From Streptomyces sp. TN58 (GTDB taxonomy: Bacteria; Actinomycetota; Actinomycetes; Streptomycetales; Streptomycetaceae): a DNA stretch of 64,000 nucleotides. Below are positions 44,344-54,339 of the stretch, in pieces. Position 1 is the stretch's first letter, and every line of letters begins with the position of its first letter. A program made the translations under genes and the position numbers. The stretch is from NCBI RefSeq assembly GCF_001941845.1, contig NZ_CP018870.1, positions 2,449,001 through 2,513,000 on the forward strand. The letters are read 5' to 3'. The notes beneath the pieces were generated by a model that did no database searches, was not told where the DNA came from, and saw only the letters and a program-made list of their open reading frames with translations.

Positions 44344-46992
44344 CTACGCGGCGGGCAGCGTCTCCAGCTGGGCCTGGATCCGGGCGATGTCCGCCTCGGC
44401 CTTGGCCAGCCGGCCCTTGATCTTGTCCACGACGTTGTCGGGGGCCTTGGCCAGGAAGGCCTCGTTCCCCAGCTTCGCCTCGGCCTGCGCCTTCTCCTTC
44501 TCGGCCGCACCGAGGTCCTTGGTCAGGCGCTTGCGCTCGGCCTCGACGTCGATGGTGCCGGACAGGTCGAGTGCGACCGTGGCGCCGGCGACCGGAAGGG
44601 TCGCGGTGGCGCTGAAGGAGTCGCCCTCCGGCTGGAGCCGCAGGACCTGGCGGATGGCGGCCTCGTGGGCGGCCAGGACGGTGCCGGTCAGGTCCAGGCG
44701 GGCCGGGACCTTCTGCTTGTCGTCGAGGCCCTGCTCCTTGCGGAAGCGGCGGACCTCCTTGGTCAGCGTCTGGATGCTGCCGATCTCGGCCTCGGCGGCG
44801 TCGTCGCGGAAGCCGCCCGGGGCGTCAGCCCCAGGAACCGCGACAGCCTTGGGCCAGTCGGCGACGACCAGCGACTCGCGCCCGGTGAGGGTGGTCCACA
44901 GGGTCTCGGTGACGAAGGGGACCACCGGGTGCAGCAGGCGCAGCATGACGTCCAGGACCTCGCCGAGGACCCGGGCGGAGACCTTGGCCTGCTCGCCGCC
45001 GGCGAAGAAGGTCGTCTTGGACAGCTCGACGTACCAGTCGAAGACCTCGTCCCACGCGAAGTGGTAGAGCGCCTCGCTCAGCTTCGAGAACTGGAAGTCC
45101 TCGTAGTAGGCGTCGACCTGGGCGATCGTCTTGTTCAGGCGGGAGAGGATCCAGCGGTCGGTGGCGGACAGCTGCTCGACCGGCGGCAGTTCGCCCTCGA
45201 TCGTGGCGCCGTTCATCAGGGCGAAGCGCGTGGCGTTCCAGATCTTGTTGGCGAACTTGCTGGACGCCTGGACCCAGTCCTCGCCGATCGGGACGTCGGT
45301 GCCGGGGTTGGCGCCCTTGGCCAGCGTGAAGCGGACGGCGTCGGAGCCGTACTTGTCCATCCAGTCCAGCGGGTCGACGACGTTGCCGAAGGACTTCGAC
45401 ATCTTCTTGCCGCGCTCGTCGCGGACCAGGCCGGTGAGCGCGATCGTCTTGAACGGGACCTCGCCGTCCATGGCGTACAGGCCGAACATCATCATCCGGG
45501 CGACCCAGAAGAAGATGATGTCGTGGCCGGTGACCAGGACGTCGGTGGAGTAGAACTTCTCCAGGTCCGGGGTCTTCTCCGGCCAGCCGAGCGTGGAGAA
45601 CGGCCACAGGCCGGAGGAGAACCAGGTGTCGAGGACGTCGGTGTCCTGCGTCCAGCCCTCGCCGGTCGGCGCCTCGTCGTCGGGGCCGAGGCAGACGACC
45701 TCGCCGTCCGGGCCGTACCAGACGGGGATGCGGTGGCCCCACCACAGCTGGCGCGAGATGCACCAGTCGTTGAGGTTGTCGACCCAGTCGAAGTAGCGCT
45801 TCTCCATCTCCACCGGGTGGATCGCGACCCGGCCGTCGCGGACGGCGTCGCCGGCGGCCTTGGCGAGGGTCTCGACCTTGACCCACCACTGCAGGGACAG
45901 GCGCGGCTCGACGGTGGTGCTGCAGCGCGAGCAGTGCCCGACGGAGTGCAGGTACGGGCGCTTCTCGGCGACGATCCGGCCCTGTTCGCGCAGGGCGCCG
46001 ACGACCGCGGAACGGGCCTCGTAGCGGTCCAGGCCGAGGAAGGGGCCGTGGACGGTGATGACACCGTGCTCGTCCATGATCGTCATGTTGGGCAGGTTGT
46101 GGCGCTGCCCGATGGCGAAGTCGTTCGGGTCGTGCGCCGGGGTCACCTTGACGCAGCCCGTGCCGAACTCCGGGTCGACGTGGGTGTCCGCGACGACGGG
46201 GATCGAGCGGTCGGTCAGCGGGAGCTTGACGAGCTTGCCGACCAGGTGCTTGTAGCGCTCGTCGTCGGGGTGGACGGCGATGGCCGTGTCGCCGAGCATC
46301 GTCTCGGCTCGGGTGGTGGCGACGACGAGGGTGTCCTCGCCCTCCCCGTACCGGATGGAGACGAGCTCGCCCGCGTCCTCCTGGTACTCGACCTCGATGT
46401 CGGAGATGGCCGTCAGGCAGCGGGGGCACCAGTTGATGATGCGTTCGGCGCGGTAGATCAGGCCGTCGTCGTAGAGCTTCTTGAAGATGGTCTGGACGGC
46501 CTTGGACAGGCCCTCGTCCATGGTGAAGCGCTCACGGGACCAGTCGACGCCGTCGCCGAGGCGGCGCATCTGGCCGAGGATCTTGCCGCCGTACTCTTCC
46601 TTCCACTGCCAGACGCGCTCGACGAACGCCTCACGGCCCAGGTCGTGGCGGGACTTGCCCTCCTCGGCGAGCTGCTGCTCGACCTTGTTCTGGGTGGCGA
46701 TGCCGGCGTGGTCCATGCCGGGCAGCCACAGCGACTCGTAGCCCTGCATGCGCTTGCGGCGGGTCAGGGCGTCCATGAGCGTGTGCTGGAAGGCGTGGCC
46801 CAGGTGCAGGGAGCCGGTGACGTTCGGCGGCGGGATGACGATGGTGTACGGGGGCTTCTCACTCGCGGGATCGGCCGTGAAGTACCCACGCTCTACCCAG
46901 CGCTCGTAGAGCTTCCCCTCTACATCGGCCGGCGTGTAGGCGGTCGGCAGTTCGGAGTCGGGGCTGCTGGGTGTCTGCGTGTTCTCGGTCAC
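44344..46992 (-). CDS. valS: Valyl-tRNA synthetase
   Basis: The 882-residue class I synthetase has HLGH at residues 63-66, the catalytic loop [10 protein letters not shown] near 527, and an editing domain with [12 protein letters not shown]. The C-terminal coiled coil (about 820-882) with the [20 protein letters not shown] heptads is present. No attenuator or T-box is seen in the 127 nt before the start, which are shared with a divergent gene. Confidence 0.97.
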   Translation of the reverse strand: MTENTQTPSSPDSELPTAYTPADVEGKLYERWVERGYFTADPASEKPPYTIVIPPPNVTGSLHLGHAFQHTLMDALTRRKRMQGYESLWLPGMDHAGIATQNKVEQQLAEEGKSRHDLGREAFVERVWQWKEEYGGKILGQMRRLGDGVDWSRERFTMDEGLSKAVQTIFKKLYDDGLIYRAERIINWCPRCLTAISDIEVEYQEDAGELVSIRYGEGEDTLVVATTRAETMLGDTAIAVHPDDERYKHLVGKLVKLPLTDRSIPVVADTHVDPEFGTGCVKVTPAHDPNDFAIGQRHNLPNMTIMDEHGVITVHGPFLGLDRYEARSAVVGALREQGRIVAEKRPYLHSVGHCSRCSTTVEPRLSLQWWVKVETLAKAAGDAVRDGRVAIHPVEMEKRYFDWVDNLNDWCISRQLWWGHRIPVWYGPDGEVVCLGPDDEAPTGEGWTQDTDVLDTWFSSGLWPFSTLGWPEKTPDLEKFYSTDVLVTGHDIIFFWVARMMMFGLYAMDGEVPFKTIALTGLVRDERGKKMSKSFGNVVDPLDWMDKYGSDAVRFTLAKGANPGTDVPIGEDWVQASSKFANKIWNATRFALMNGATIEGELPPVEQLSATDRWILSRLNKTIAQVDAYYEDFQFSKLSEALYHFAWDEVFDWYVELSKTTFFAGGEQAKVSARVLGEVLDVMLRLLHPVVPFVTETLWTTLTGRESLVVADWPKAVAVPGADAPGGFRDDAAEAEIGSIQTLTKEVRRFRKEQGLDDKQKVPARLDLTGTVLAAHEAAIRQVLRLQPEGDSFSATATLPVAGATVALDLSGTIDVEAERKRLTKDLGAAEKEKAQAEAKLGNEAFLAKAPDNVVDKIKGRLAKAEADIARIQAQLETLPAA

Positions 46993-47119
46993 GGGGCCCA
47001 GTTTAGGGCCGTAACAGTCCAGTCATGAAACCGGTTAGGGAGGGGCCCGGCGCCCTGGCGGGGTTCGGCTTGGGACAGGATGTGAGGAACGCATAAGCAA
47101 CCTCAGAGGGGGACGCGGG

Positions 47120-48046
47120 ATGAGCTACAACCAGCCGGGACCTTACGGACAGCAGCCTCAGCAGCCCGGACCGTACGGGCAGCAGCCTCCGCCGCCGGGC
47201 CCGTACGGCCAGCCCGCGCAGCCGGGCCCGTACGGCGGCCAGCCCGCGCCCCCGCAGCCGGGCTACGGCTACCCGCAGCAGCCGGGCGTCCCGCCGCAGG
47301 GCTACCCCCAGCAGCCGCCGACCCCGGCCTACGGCTTCACCCAGCAGGCCCCGTACGGCGGCCAGCCCCCGAAGAAGTCCAAGGCCGGCGTGATCATCGG
47401 CGTGGTCGTGGCGGTGGCGGTCATCGCGGGCGGCGGCTGGTACCTCCTGGGCGGCGGCTCCGGCAGCGTCTCGGACGACACCAAGGGCTACAAGCTCGTC
47501 GCGCCGGAGTCGGTGGACGACTTCAAGAAGGACCCCAAGCACAAAGAGAAGGCCCTCACCGACGAGGACAAGAAGGAGGCCGAGGCGGCAGGCGTCAAGA
47601 ACCCGACCAGGGTGACCATGAACTACCAGGCCGGCGACCCGCAGAACCCCCTCGCCCTCAAGGGCCTCAACTTCTCCGGCGTGTACGGCGAGATCGCCGA
47701 CCCGGAGAAGACCGTGGACGGATACTTCGCCATGGCCAAGCTGGAGAGCGCCAAGGACGGCAAGTCCGAGGTGGAACTCGTGGGCAGCCCCAAGGCGGCC
47801 AGCCCGGCCGGCTTCGAGGGCGCGGTCATGAAGTGCCAGGACGTCAAATTCACCGCGAAGGACACCAGCAAGAAGGGGCCGAAGGAAGCCACGATCCCGA
47901 TCTGCATCTGGGGTGACTACAGCACGCTGGCCATGGTGAGCGCCTCCGACGTGGCCTCCCTCCTCGCCGGCAAGCCGGGCTACACCCAGGAGCAGACGGC
48001 GGAACTGGCCGCGAAGCTCTACAAGACCGCCCGCGTCAAGAAGTAG
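47120..48046 (+). CDS. Single-pass membrane protein with Gln/Pro/Gly/Tyr-rich N-terminus, 308 residues
   Basis: The first 85 residues are repeats of the type QQPGPYGQ, a disordered cytosolic arm common in actinobacterial membrane proteins. A membrane segment (about 88-112) follows KKSK, then an external domain of about 190 residues with two Cys ([15 protein letters not shown]) that could form a disulfide. The gene is divergent from valS and convergent with clpX. I recognise no enzyme motif. A strong GAGGGGGA lies before the ATG. Confidence 0.85.
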   Translation: MSYNQPGPYGQQPQQPGPYGQQPPPPGPYGQPAQPGPYGGQPAPPQPGYGYPQQPGVPPQGYPQQPPTPAYGFTQQAPYGGQPPKKSKAGVIIGVVVAVAVIAGGGWYLLGGGSGSVSDDTKGYKLVAPESVDDFKKDPKHKEKALTDEDKKEAEAAGVKNPTRVTMNYQAGDPQNPLALKGLNFSGVYGEIADPEKTVDGYFAMAKLESAKDGKSEVELVGSPKAASPAGFEGAVMKCQDVKFTAKDTSKKGPKEATIPICIWGDYSTLAMVSASDVASLLAGKPGYTQEQTAELAAKLYKTARVKK

Positions 48047-48062
48047 CGGACGGCACAACACG

Positions 48063-48097
48063 CGAAAGGGGCGCCCCCGGTGGGGGCGCCCCTTTCG
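48063..48097. terminator. Bidirectional terminator between the 308-residue gene and clpX
   Basis: A perfect 16-bp stem (CGAAAGGGGCGCCCCC and complement) with a three-base loop lies between the two convergent stop codons. The arm ends in TTTCG. Confidence 0.88.
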
Positions 48098-48131
48098 GGT
48101 ACCGGTCTGCTGCCGCTCTACTGCCCTGCGG

Positions 48132-49418
48132 CTACGCCGACTTCTCGTGCGGGCCCTGGTCCTTCGGGACGATGCGCGGGACCAGCGTCGGGTTGACGTT
48201 GGAGCGGACCACGTCCGCGGTGATGACGACCCGGGCCACGTCCTTGCGGGACGGGACCTCGTACATCACCGACATCAGGACCTCCTCCATGATGGCGCGC
48301 AGGCCGCGCGCGCCCGTCTGGCGGAGGATCGCCTGGTCCGCGATGGCCTCCAGCGCCTCGCGCTCGAAGTCCAGCTCTACGCCGTCGAGTTCGAACAGCC
48401 GCTGGTACTGCTTGACCAGCGCGTTGCGCGGCTCGATGAGGATCTGCAGCAGGGCCTCGCGGTCCAGGTTGTGCACGGAGGTCAGGACGGGAAGGCGGCC
48501 GATGAACTCGGGGATCATCCCGAACTTCACCAGGTCCTCCGGCATGACCTCCTGGAACTGGTCGCTGGCCTCGATCTCGCGCTTCGAGCGGATCGTCGCA
48601 CCGAAGCCGATGCCCTTGGCACCCGCACGCGACTCGATGATCTTCTCCAGGCCGGCGAAGGCGCCGCCCACGATGAAGAGCACGTTCGTCGTGTCGATCT
48701 GGATGAACTCCTGGTGCGGGTGCTTGCGGCCGCCCTGCGGCGGCACGGACGCCGTCGTGCCTTCCAGGATCTTCAGGAGGGCCTGCTGCACGCCCTCGCC
48801 GCTCACGTCACGCGTGATCGACGGGTTTTCGCTCTTGCGGGCGACCTTGTCGATCTCGTCGATGTAGATGATCCCGGTCTCGGCCTTCTTGACGTCGTAG
48901 TCGGCGGCCTGGATCAGCTTCAGCAGGATGTTCTCGACGTCCTCGCCGACGTACCCGGCCTCGGTCAGCGCCGTCGCGTCGGCGATGGCGAACGGGACGT
49001 TCAGCATGCGGGCCAGCGTCTGCGCGAGGAGCGTCTTCCCGGAGCCCGTGGGGCCCAGCAGCAGGATGTTGGACTTCGCGAGCTCGATCGCGTCGTCACG
49101 GCCCTGCGCGCCGCCGTTCTCGCCGGCCTGGACGCGCTTGTAGTGGTTGTAGACCGCCACCGAGAGCGCCTTCTTCGCCGGCTCCTGGCCGACGACGTAG
49201 CTCTCCAGGAACTCGTAGATCTCACGGGGCTTGGGGAGTTCCTCCCACCGGACCTCGGAGGTCTCCGCGAGCTCCTCTTCGATGATCTCGTTGCAGAGGT
49301 CGATGCACTCGTCGCAGATGTACACACCGGGTCCTGCGATGAGCTTCTTCACCTGCTTCTGGCTCTTTCCGCAGAACGAGCACTTGAGCAGATCGCCGCC
49401 GTCACCGATGCGTGCCAC
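48132..49418 (-). CDS. clpX: ATP-dependent protease unfoldase ClpX
   Basis: The 428-residue AAA+ protein has an N-terminal zinc-binding domain (CSFCGKS...CDECIDLC, residues 15-45), Walker A GPTGSGKT near 123, Walker [10 protein letters not shown], and the IGF loop (KGIGFGA) that docks on ClpP. It feeds substrates to the ClpP1P2 peptidase encoded just upstream. A 153-nt gap with a hairpin separates it from clpP2, so clpX probably has its own promoter. Confidence 0.97.
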   Translation of the reverse strand: MARIGDGGDLLKCSFCGKSQKQVKKLIAGPGVYICDECIDLCNEIIEEELAETSEVRWEELPKPREIYEFLESYVVGQEPAKKALSVAVYNHYKRVQAGENGGAQGRDDAIELAKSNILLLGPTGSGKTLLAQTLARMLNVPFAIADATALTEAGYVGEDVENILLKLIQAADYDVKKAETGIIYIDEIDKVARKSENPSITRDVSGEGVQQALLKILEGTTASVPPQGGRKHPHQEFIQIDTTNVLFIVGGAFAGLEKIIESRAGAKGIGFGATIRSKREIEASDQFQEVMPEDLVKFGMIPEFIGRLPVLTSVHNLDREALLQILIEPRNALVKQYQRLFELDGVELDFEREALEAIADQAILRQTGARGLRAIMEEVLMSVMYEVPSRKDVARVVITADVVRSNVNPTLVPRIVPKDQGPHEKSA

Positions 49419-49491
49419 GAGGTGCTTCCCCTTCGCCTGGGAGACGCCTGGTTCAGCGCTCCTGGTGCCTCATATCCGACGGTACCTTGCC

Positions 49492-49513
49492 GGGGGCCCC
49501 GTGCGGGGCCCCC
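49492..49513 (-). terminator. Hairpin between clpP2 and clpX
   Basis: GGGGGCCCC and its exact complement flank a GTGC loop in the gap. No T-tract follows, so terminator function is probable only. Confidence 0.6.
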
Positions 49514-49571
49514 TTGACGCGGTTCACATCCCCGAATCCGGTGGTGTGCCCGCGCCAACTGTCGGCAAGGG

Positions 49572-50249
49572 TCAGAGCTTGTTGCTCTTGCGGGTGGAGA
49601 TGATCTGGTCGACCAGCCCGTACGCGAGCGCGTCCTCGGCCGTGAGGATCTTGTCGCGCTCGATGTCCTCGCGGATCTTCTCGATCGGCGTCGTCGAGTG
49701 CTTGGCCAGCATGGTCTCCAGCTGGTCGCGCATGCGCAGGATCTCGTTGGCCGCGATCTCCAGGTCGGAGAGCTGCTCACGGCCGGTGCCGCCGGAGGGC
49801 TGGTGGATCAGCACGCGGGCGTTCGGCAGGGCCATGCGCTTGCCGGGGGTGCCGGCGGCGAGCAGGACCGCGGCCGCGGAGGCGGCCTGGCCCATGCAGA
49901 CCGTCTGGATGTCCGGCTTCACGAACTGCATCGTGTCGTAGATCGCCGTCAGCGCGGTGAAGGAGCCGCCGGGGCTGTTGATGTAGATCGAGATGTCGCG
50001 GTCGGGGTCCATCGACTCCAGGCACAGCAGCTGCGCCATGACGTCGTTGGCCGAGGCGTCGTCGATCTGCACGCCGAGGAAGATCACGCGCTCCTCGAAG
50101 AGCTTCGCGTACGGGTCGTACTCGCGCACGCCCTGCGAGGTGCGCTCGACGAAGCGCGGGATGACGTAGCGGTTGTCCACCTGCGGGCCGGTGTAAAGGC
50201 CGCTCGCGGAGCTCGCGGAGAAGTTGTTCTGCATCTGGGTGTTCACCAT
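49572..50249 (-). CDS. clpP2: ATP-dependent Clp protease proteolytic subunit 2
   Basis: The 225-residue ClpP has catalytic Ser124 in [12 protein letters not shown] and His149 in VLIHQPSGG. An N-terminal extension rich in Ser/Asn precedes the [10 protein letters not shown] axial loop. The start is taken as the ATG at 50249; GTG at 50246 or ATG at 50234 are possible, since no start has a clear Shine-Dalgarno. It follows clpP1 by 61 nt and forms the mixed ClpP1P2 peptidase. Confidence 0.93.
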   Translation of the reverse strand: MVNTQMQNNFSASSASGLYTGPQVDNRYVIPRFVERTSQGVREYDPYAKLFEERVIFLGVQIDDASANDVMAQLLCLESMDPDRDISIYINSPGGSFTALTAIYDTMQFVKPDIQTVCMGQAASAAAVLLAAGTPGKRMALPNARVLIHQPSGGTGREQLSDLEIAANEILRMRDQLETMLAKHSTTPIEKIREDIERDKILTAEDALAYGLVDQIISTRKSNKL

Positions 50250-50310
50250 CCTGGTGGCGTTCTGCGGGCTGTCGGCTGCTGGGTACTGGCGGTGGCCTGG
50301 GCCGACGGGA

Positions 50311-50928
50311 TCAGGCCCCGGTGCCGCCGCCGCCCGGAACGTTGGACGCGGCCGAGATGATCTCGTCGATGAGGCCGTAGTCCTTGGCCTCCTCCGAGGT
50401 GAACCAGCGGTCGCGGTCACCGTCGCGGATGATCGCCTCGACGGTCTGGCCCGAGTGGAACGCGGTGATCTCGGCCATCCGCTGCTTGGTACGCAGCAGG
50501 TACTGGGCCTGGATCTTGATGTCCGACGCGGTGCCGCCGATGCCGGCGGAGCCCTGGTGCATCAGGATGTCGGTGTTCGGCAGGGCGAAGCGCTTGCCCT
50601 TGGCGCCACCGGTGAGCAGGAACTGCCCCATCGAGGCCGCCATGCCCATGCCGATGGTCACGACGTCGTTGGGGATGTACTGCATGGTGTCGTAGACGGC
50701 CATGCCGGCCGTCACCGAGCCACCGGGGCTGTTGATGTAGAGGTAGATGTCCTTCTCCGGCTCGGCGGCCAGGAGCAGGAGCTGCGCGGTGATCTTGTTA
50801 GCGATGTCGTCGTCGACCTGCTGGCCGAGGAAGATGATTCGCTCGCCGAGCAGCCGGTTGTAGACATGGTCGCCGAGGCCGCCACCGATGGACGGCTCAC
50901 CCGCGGCGTAAGGCTTCAGATTCGTCAC
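50311..50928 (-). CDS. clpP1: ATP-dependent Clp protease proteolytic subunit 1
   Basis: The 205-residue ClpP has Ser99 in [10 protein letters not shown], His124 in [10 protein letters not shown] and Asp near 173 in DRDRWF. It is the first gene of clpP1-clpP2. A ClgR-like operator lies about 165 nt upstream of its start, which fits the known activation of this operon by ClgR in Streptomyces. The C-terminus is Gly-rich. Confidence 0.95.
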   Translation of the reverse strand: MTNLKPYAAGEPSIGGGLGDHVYNRLLGERIIFLGQQVDDDIANKITAQLLLLAAEPEKDIYLYINSPGGSVTAGMAVYDTMQYIPNDVVTIGMGMAASMGQFLLTGGAKGKRFALPNTDILMHQGSAGIGGTASDIKIQAQYLLRTKQRMAEITAFHSGQTVEAIIRDGDRDRWFTSEEAKDYGLIDEIISAASNVPGGGGTGA

Positions 50929-51093
50929 GTATCCACCTGCTCGTCTCCGACGGCCATGTGCCGTCTCAGCGTCTCGTTCTGGGGCGCGGTCGAGCCGGAG
51001 CGGACGGGTCCGCCGGCGCCCGGGTACTCACGTGCCCTCGTATTCATGGACCCTAACGCGCAGGTCGGACAACGCCATCCCGCTTCCCGAACT

Positions 51094-51111
51094 GTTCGCT
51101 CGGAGCGCAAG
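51094..51111. promoter_or_regulatory. Candidate ClgR operator upstream of clpP1
   Basis: GTTCGCTCGGAGCGCAAG fits the ClgR box GTTCGC-N5-GCG described for clpP1, clpC1 and lon of Streptomyces. It lies in the 287-nt gap between clpP1 and tig, upstream of clpP1. The match is read by eye; the position relative to the promoter is not known. Confidence 0.65.
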
Positions 51112-51152
51112 CTCCGGCGGCCTTGCGGGGACCGCGCAGCGGCCACGCGCAA

Positions 51153-51180
51153 GGGCCCGGACGCGGCTGCGTCCGGGCCC
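51153..51180 (-). terminator. Terminator after tig
   Basis: A 12-bp perfect stem (GGGCCCGGACGC and complement) with a GGCT loop lies 36 nt past the tig stop. Confidence 0.85.
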
Positions 51181-51215
51181 TGCGGGGCACTGCTCAGCGG
51201 GCTTCGCCCGGGGTG

Positions 51216-52610
51216 TTACTTGGCCTCGTCGGCCTTGCCCTCGTCGTCACCGTCGACGGCGGCCTCGACGGTCTCGGCGGCCGTCTCGACCTCGTCCTCG
51301 TCGTCGGAGAGGTCGACGACCTCACCGTTGGTGTCGACGACCTTGGCGGCCTCGACGACGACCGCGAGGGCCTTGCCGCGGGCGACCTCGCCGACCAGCA
51401 TCGGGACCTGGCCGCCCTCGACGACGGCCTGGGCGAACTGGTCGGGGGACATGCCCGAGGACTGCGCACGGCGCATGAGGTGCTCGGTGAGCTCCTCCTG
51501 GTTCACGCCCAGCTTCTCCTTGTTGACCAGGGCGTCCAGGACGAACTGGGTCTTGATGCCCTTGATCGCCTGCTCCTTGGTCTCGGCGTCGAACTCCTCG
51601 ACCGTCTTGCCCTGGAACTCCAGGTACTTCGCCAGGTCCAGGCCCATCTGGCCGAGCTGGTGGTGCTCCAGGTTGTGCTTGCGGGTGTTGACCTCGTCCT
51701 CAAGCAGCTTCTCGGGGATCGGCACCTCGACGAGCTCCAGCAGCTTCTCCAGGACGCGCTCCTGGGCCTGCGTGGCCTGGTCGTACTGCTTCATGTTCTC
51801 AAGGCGCGTACGGCTGTCCGCCTTGAGCTCCTCAAGGGTGTCGAACTCGCTGGCCATCTGGGCGAACTCGTCGTCCAGCTCCGGGAGCTCCTTGGCGGAG
51901 ACCTTGGTGACCTTGACGGTGACCTCGGCGTCCTTGCCCTCGGCGGAGCCGCCCTTCAGCTGCGAGGTGAAGGTGGCCTCGCCGCCGGCCTCCAGGCCGG
52001 TGACGGCCTCGTCGATGCCTTCGAGCAGCTCGCCCGAGCCGATGGTGTACGAGACGTCGGAGGCGACGCCGTCGGGCAGCACCTCGCCGTCGACCTTGGC
52101 CTCCAGGTCGATGGTGACGACGTCACCCTCGGCGGCGGCGCGCTCGACGTCCTTGGTGGACGCGAAGCGGTTGCGCAGCTGCTCGACCGACTTCTCGACG
52201 TCCTCGTCGGAGACCTCGATGGCGTCGACCTCGACCTCGATGCCGGAGTAGTCCGGGATCTCGATCTCCGGGCGCACGTCGACCTCGGCGGTGAAGGCCA
52301 GCAGCTCGCCGTCCTTCAGCTCGGTGATGTCGACCTCGGGCTGGCCCAGCGGGTTCAGGTCGGCCTCGTTGACGGCCTCGGTGTAGAACTTCGGGAGGGC
52401 GTCGTTGACGGCCTCCTCCAGCACCGCACCGCGGCCGAAGCGCTGGTCGATGACGCGGGCCGGGATCTTGCCCTTGCGGAAGCCCTTCACCGTGACCTGC
52501 TGGTTGATCTTCTTGTACGCCGCGTCGAGGCTGTCCTTGAGCTCCTCGAAGGGCACCTCAACAGTGAGCCGAACCCGCGTCGGGTTCAGGGTCTCAACGG
52601 CGCTCTTCAC
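51216..52610 (-). CDS. tig: Trigger factor
   Basis: The 464-residue ribosome-bound chaperone has the ribosome-docking signature GFRKGKIP near residues 43-50, a central FKBP-type prolyl isomerase domain (about 160-245), and a long helical C-terminal domain ending in an acidic tail ([19 protein letters not shown]). It precedes clpP1-clpP2 on the same strand, the common tig-clp order, with a terminator between them. Confidence 0.96.
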   Translation of the reverse strand: MKSAVETLNPTRVRLTVEVPFEELKDSLDAAYKKINQQVTVKGFRKGKIPARVIDQRFGRGAVLEEAVNDALPKFYTEAVNEADLNPLGQPEVDITELKDGELLAFTAEVDVRPEIEIPDYSGIEVEVDAIEVSDEDVEKSVEQLRNRFASTKDVERAAAEGDVVTIDLEAKVDGEVLPDGVASDVSYTIGSGELLEGIDEAVTGLEAGGEATFTSQLKGGSAEGKDAEVTVKVTKVSAKELPELDDEFAQMASEFDTLEELKADSRTRLENMKQYDQATQAQERVLEKLLELVEVPIPEKLLEDEVNTRKHNLEHHQLGQMGLDLAKYLEFQGKTVEEFDAETKEQAIKGIKTQFVLDALVNKEKLGVNQEELTEHLMRRAQSSGMSPDQFAQAVVEGGQVPMLVGEVARGKALAVVVEAAKVVDTNGEVVDLSDDEDEVETAAETVEAAVDGDDEGKADEAK

Positions 52611-52775
52611 GGTTCGGTCTCCTTGTGGCTGACTGCTGGGGGATCTGCCGTCGCGCTGGAATCAGCGGCCCGGCGGACTTCGGCCCGGTACATCAGACAC
52701 ACGGGCACGCAGCTTGCATAGTAGCCGCAAGCGGCAATCAGCCCACAACGCGATCTTGCGGTGGGCCGCCAGTGG

Positions 52776-52849
52776 TCGGGGTGGCCGGATTCGAACCGAC
52801 GACCTTCCGCTCCCAAAGCGGACGCGCTACCAAGCTGCGCCACACCCCG
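52776..52849 (-). tRNA. tRNA-Pro (anticodon TGG)
   Basis: The minus strand gives a 74-nt cloverleaf with acceptor CGGGGTG/CACCCCG and discriminator A, anticodon stem TCCGC/GCGGA with loop TTTGGGA (anticodon TGG), and a T loop containing TTCGAAT. CCA is not encoded. Confidence 0.95.
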
Positions 52850-53016
52850 TCGGTGCGACACGTAGGGTACATGCCCGGAGACCCTCTGATGCGCGGTGTT
52901 TCCAGAGGCGTTTCGGCCGGCCGACGGCGCGGGCACGAATGTGGTGTGCGTACGGCCTGATCGACCCGCTAGGATGCTGTCCGTGCCGCGGTCCCCGGAC
53001 CTGCGACGCACGCAAT

Positions 53017-53087
53017 GCGGGCGTAGCTCAATGGTAGAGCCCTAGTCTTCCAAACTAGCTACGCGGGTTCGATTCCCGTCGCCCGCT
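53017..53087 (+). tRNA. tRNA-Gly (anticodon TCC)
   Basis: A 71-nt cloverleaf with acceptor GCGGGCG/CGCCCGC and discriminator T, anticodon stem CTAGT/ACTAG with loop CTTCCAA (anticodon TCC), and T loop TTCGATT. It is divergent from tRNA-Pro across 167 nt, which must hold both promoters. Confidence 0.95.
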
Positions 53088-53094
53088 CTGAAGT

Positions 53095-53139
53095 ACGAAG
53101 GGCCAGGTCAGAGGGTGTTTCCTCCGCCTGGCCCTTCGT
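53095..53139 (+). terminator. Terminator after tRNA-Gly
   Basis: ACGAAGGGCCAGG pairs exactly with CCTGGCCCTTCGT across a 19-nt loop, 8 nt after the tRNA. Confidence 0.8.
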
Positions 53140-53169
53140 CGTTCCCGGGGCGGTCGGGCTCGGCGGTGC

Positions 53170-53479
53170 CGGCTGCTCCTCGGGCTCCCAGGCGATCAGA
53201 CGCTCGAACACCCGCGGGTCGCCCTCGGTCTTCATAGGAGCCAGGAGCGGCCCTCGGTGGCGTGGTGGCGGATGGTGGCGGGCTCGTGCGGCCAGGCCGC
53301 CGGGGTGGAGTTGCAGCGCCGGCCCGTACCAGGTGCTGCACCAGATCGGACAGCGTCCACCCGGGGCAGGACGGCACCGGCGCGTCAAGGCGGGGCGCGG
53401 CGGCGACCGTACTCCTGAAGGCGACCTACCGCTCGTCGATCAGTCGCAGCGGGGCGGAATACTCAGGGCTCTCGGTCAC
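53170..53479 (-). pseudogene. Decayed mycothiol-dependent maleylpyruvate isomerase-family gene
   Basis: Three colinear blocks of one protein family are seen in three different reading frames. The first (from GTG at 53479) reads VTESPEYSAPLRLIDER, then a TAG stop, then VAFRSTVAAAPRLDAPVPSC and PGWTLSDLVQHLV, the N-terminus of the MDMPI/TIGR03083 family. The second reads PHEPATIRHHATEGRSWLL and a stop. The third reads KTEGDPRVFERLIAWEPEEQ, the family C-terminus. The middle of the protein is missing. The match to the family is from memory, but the stop, frame changes and shortness are visible. It cannot make a working enzyme. Confidence 0.75.
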
Positions 53480-53534
53480 ATCGCCTGCCTACACGCCGGC
53501 TCGGCCGAACGAACGCACCCTGTTCGCAGGGCAC

Positions 53535-53729
53535 TCAGAGCTTGATGTTGGCGATCATCGTGGCCAGGGAGTTGAGGAAACGGTTCACGTCGTCCGCGAT
53601 CGAGCTGGACGCCAGGAAGAAGCCGAAGAGGGCCGCGACGATGGCGGGGCCCGTCTTGATGTGGTTGCCGCGGATCAGCACCACCAGGATGACGCCCAAC
53701 AGAACCACCACTGAGAGCGAAATGGCCAC
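53535..53729 (-). CDS. Small membrane protein, 64 residues
   Basis: The peptide has two hydrophobic segments, MAISLSVVVLLGVILVVLI (residues 1-19) and GPAIVAALFGFFLASS (27-42), separated by RGNHIKT, and ends with an amphipathic tail (VNRFLNSLATMIANIK). I recall similar peptides in Streptomyces genomes. No function is known to me. The protein could have been missed by standard length cut-offs. Confidence 0.75.
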   Translation of the reverse strand: MAISLSVVVLLGVILVVLIRGNHIKTGPAIVAALFGFFLASSSIADDVNRFLNSLATMIANIKL

Positions 53730-53883
53730 TACTGATCACACCTTCGGTCGTCCCCTGGTCGGCCGGGGGCGCACGGCCTGGAATGCCCCCACATGGACCA
53801 TCCTCCCACCAACCGGCCACAGTCATACGCCCCGTGACGAAAGGCCATGGTTCCGTTTTCACCGACCGCTTGGGGCCAAGGGT

Positions 53884-54339
53884 TCAGGGAGCCGTGAGGC
53901 CCAGGAGGGAACGGACATACGCGTACTTGGCGGTCAGCCGGTCGCGGGTGGCGGCGTCCAGCACGGCCAGGCGCGCGGGGTCGGCGTTGTGCGCGAGGTC
54001 GGCTTCCTTGACCAGCAGAGCGCCCGGCGTGGCCAGGATGCGGGCCGCGTACTGCTCGACCGGCTCGCCGGGGCGCTTGGTGACGGCGAGGACCATGTCC
54101 TTCACGGACTGCGGAAGAGCGGCGGTATCCAGCCATGTGAGGCTGAGCGCCTCGTCCTCGATCGCGTCGTGCAGCCAGGCCGCGGCCTGCTGTTCGGGGC
54201 TGCCGCCGCGTACGCGCACGCCCTCGGCCACGGCCGCGAGGTGCTCGGCATACGGCCTGCCGGCCTTGTCGGTCTGGCCCTCGTGCGCGCCGCGCGCCAG
54301 GGCCTCGACCTCCATCAGGGTCAGGGGACTGCTCGTCAT
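53884..54339 (-). CDS. HD-domain protein related to SpoT/MESH-type hydrolases
   Basis: The 151-residue protein has the HD pattern AHEGQTDKAGRPYAEHLAAV, AAWLHDAIEDE and a later NADPARL segment, matching the small (p)ppGpp hydrolase-like HD family. No synthetase domain is present. The ATG at 54339 overlaps the stop of the upstream PLP-decarboxylase gene by 4 nt (ATGA), so they are translationally coupled. The substrate is inferred from family, not shown. Confidence 0.85.
   Translation of the reverse strand: MTSSPLTLMEVEALARGAHEGQTDKAGRPYAEHLAAVAEGVRVRGGSPEQQAAAWLHDAIEDEALSLTWLDTAALPQSVKDMVLAVTKRPGEPVEQYAARILATPGALLVKEADLAHNADPARLAVLDAATRDRLTAKYAYVRSLLGLTAP

Noticed and set aside
49572..50928. 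Treating clpP1 and clpP2 as a recent duplication.
   Set aside because: Their sequences differ widely around the active sites, and two ClpP genes in this order are normal for actinobacteria.
53170..53388. A functional small protein ending in the antisense of tRNA-Gly.
   Set aside because: The open frame only strings together fossil blocks and antisense tRNA.
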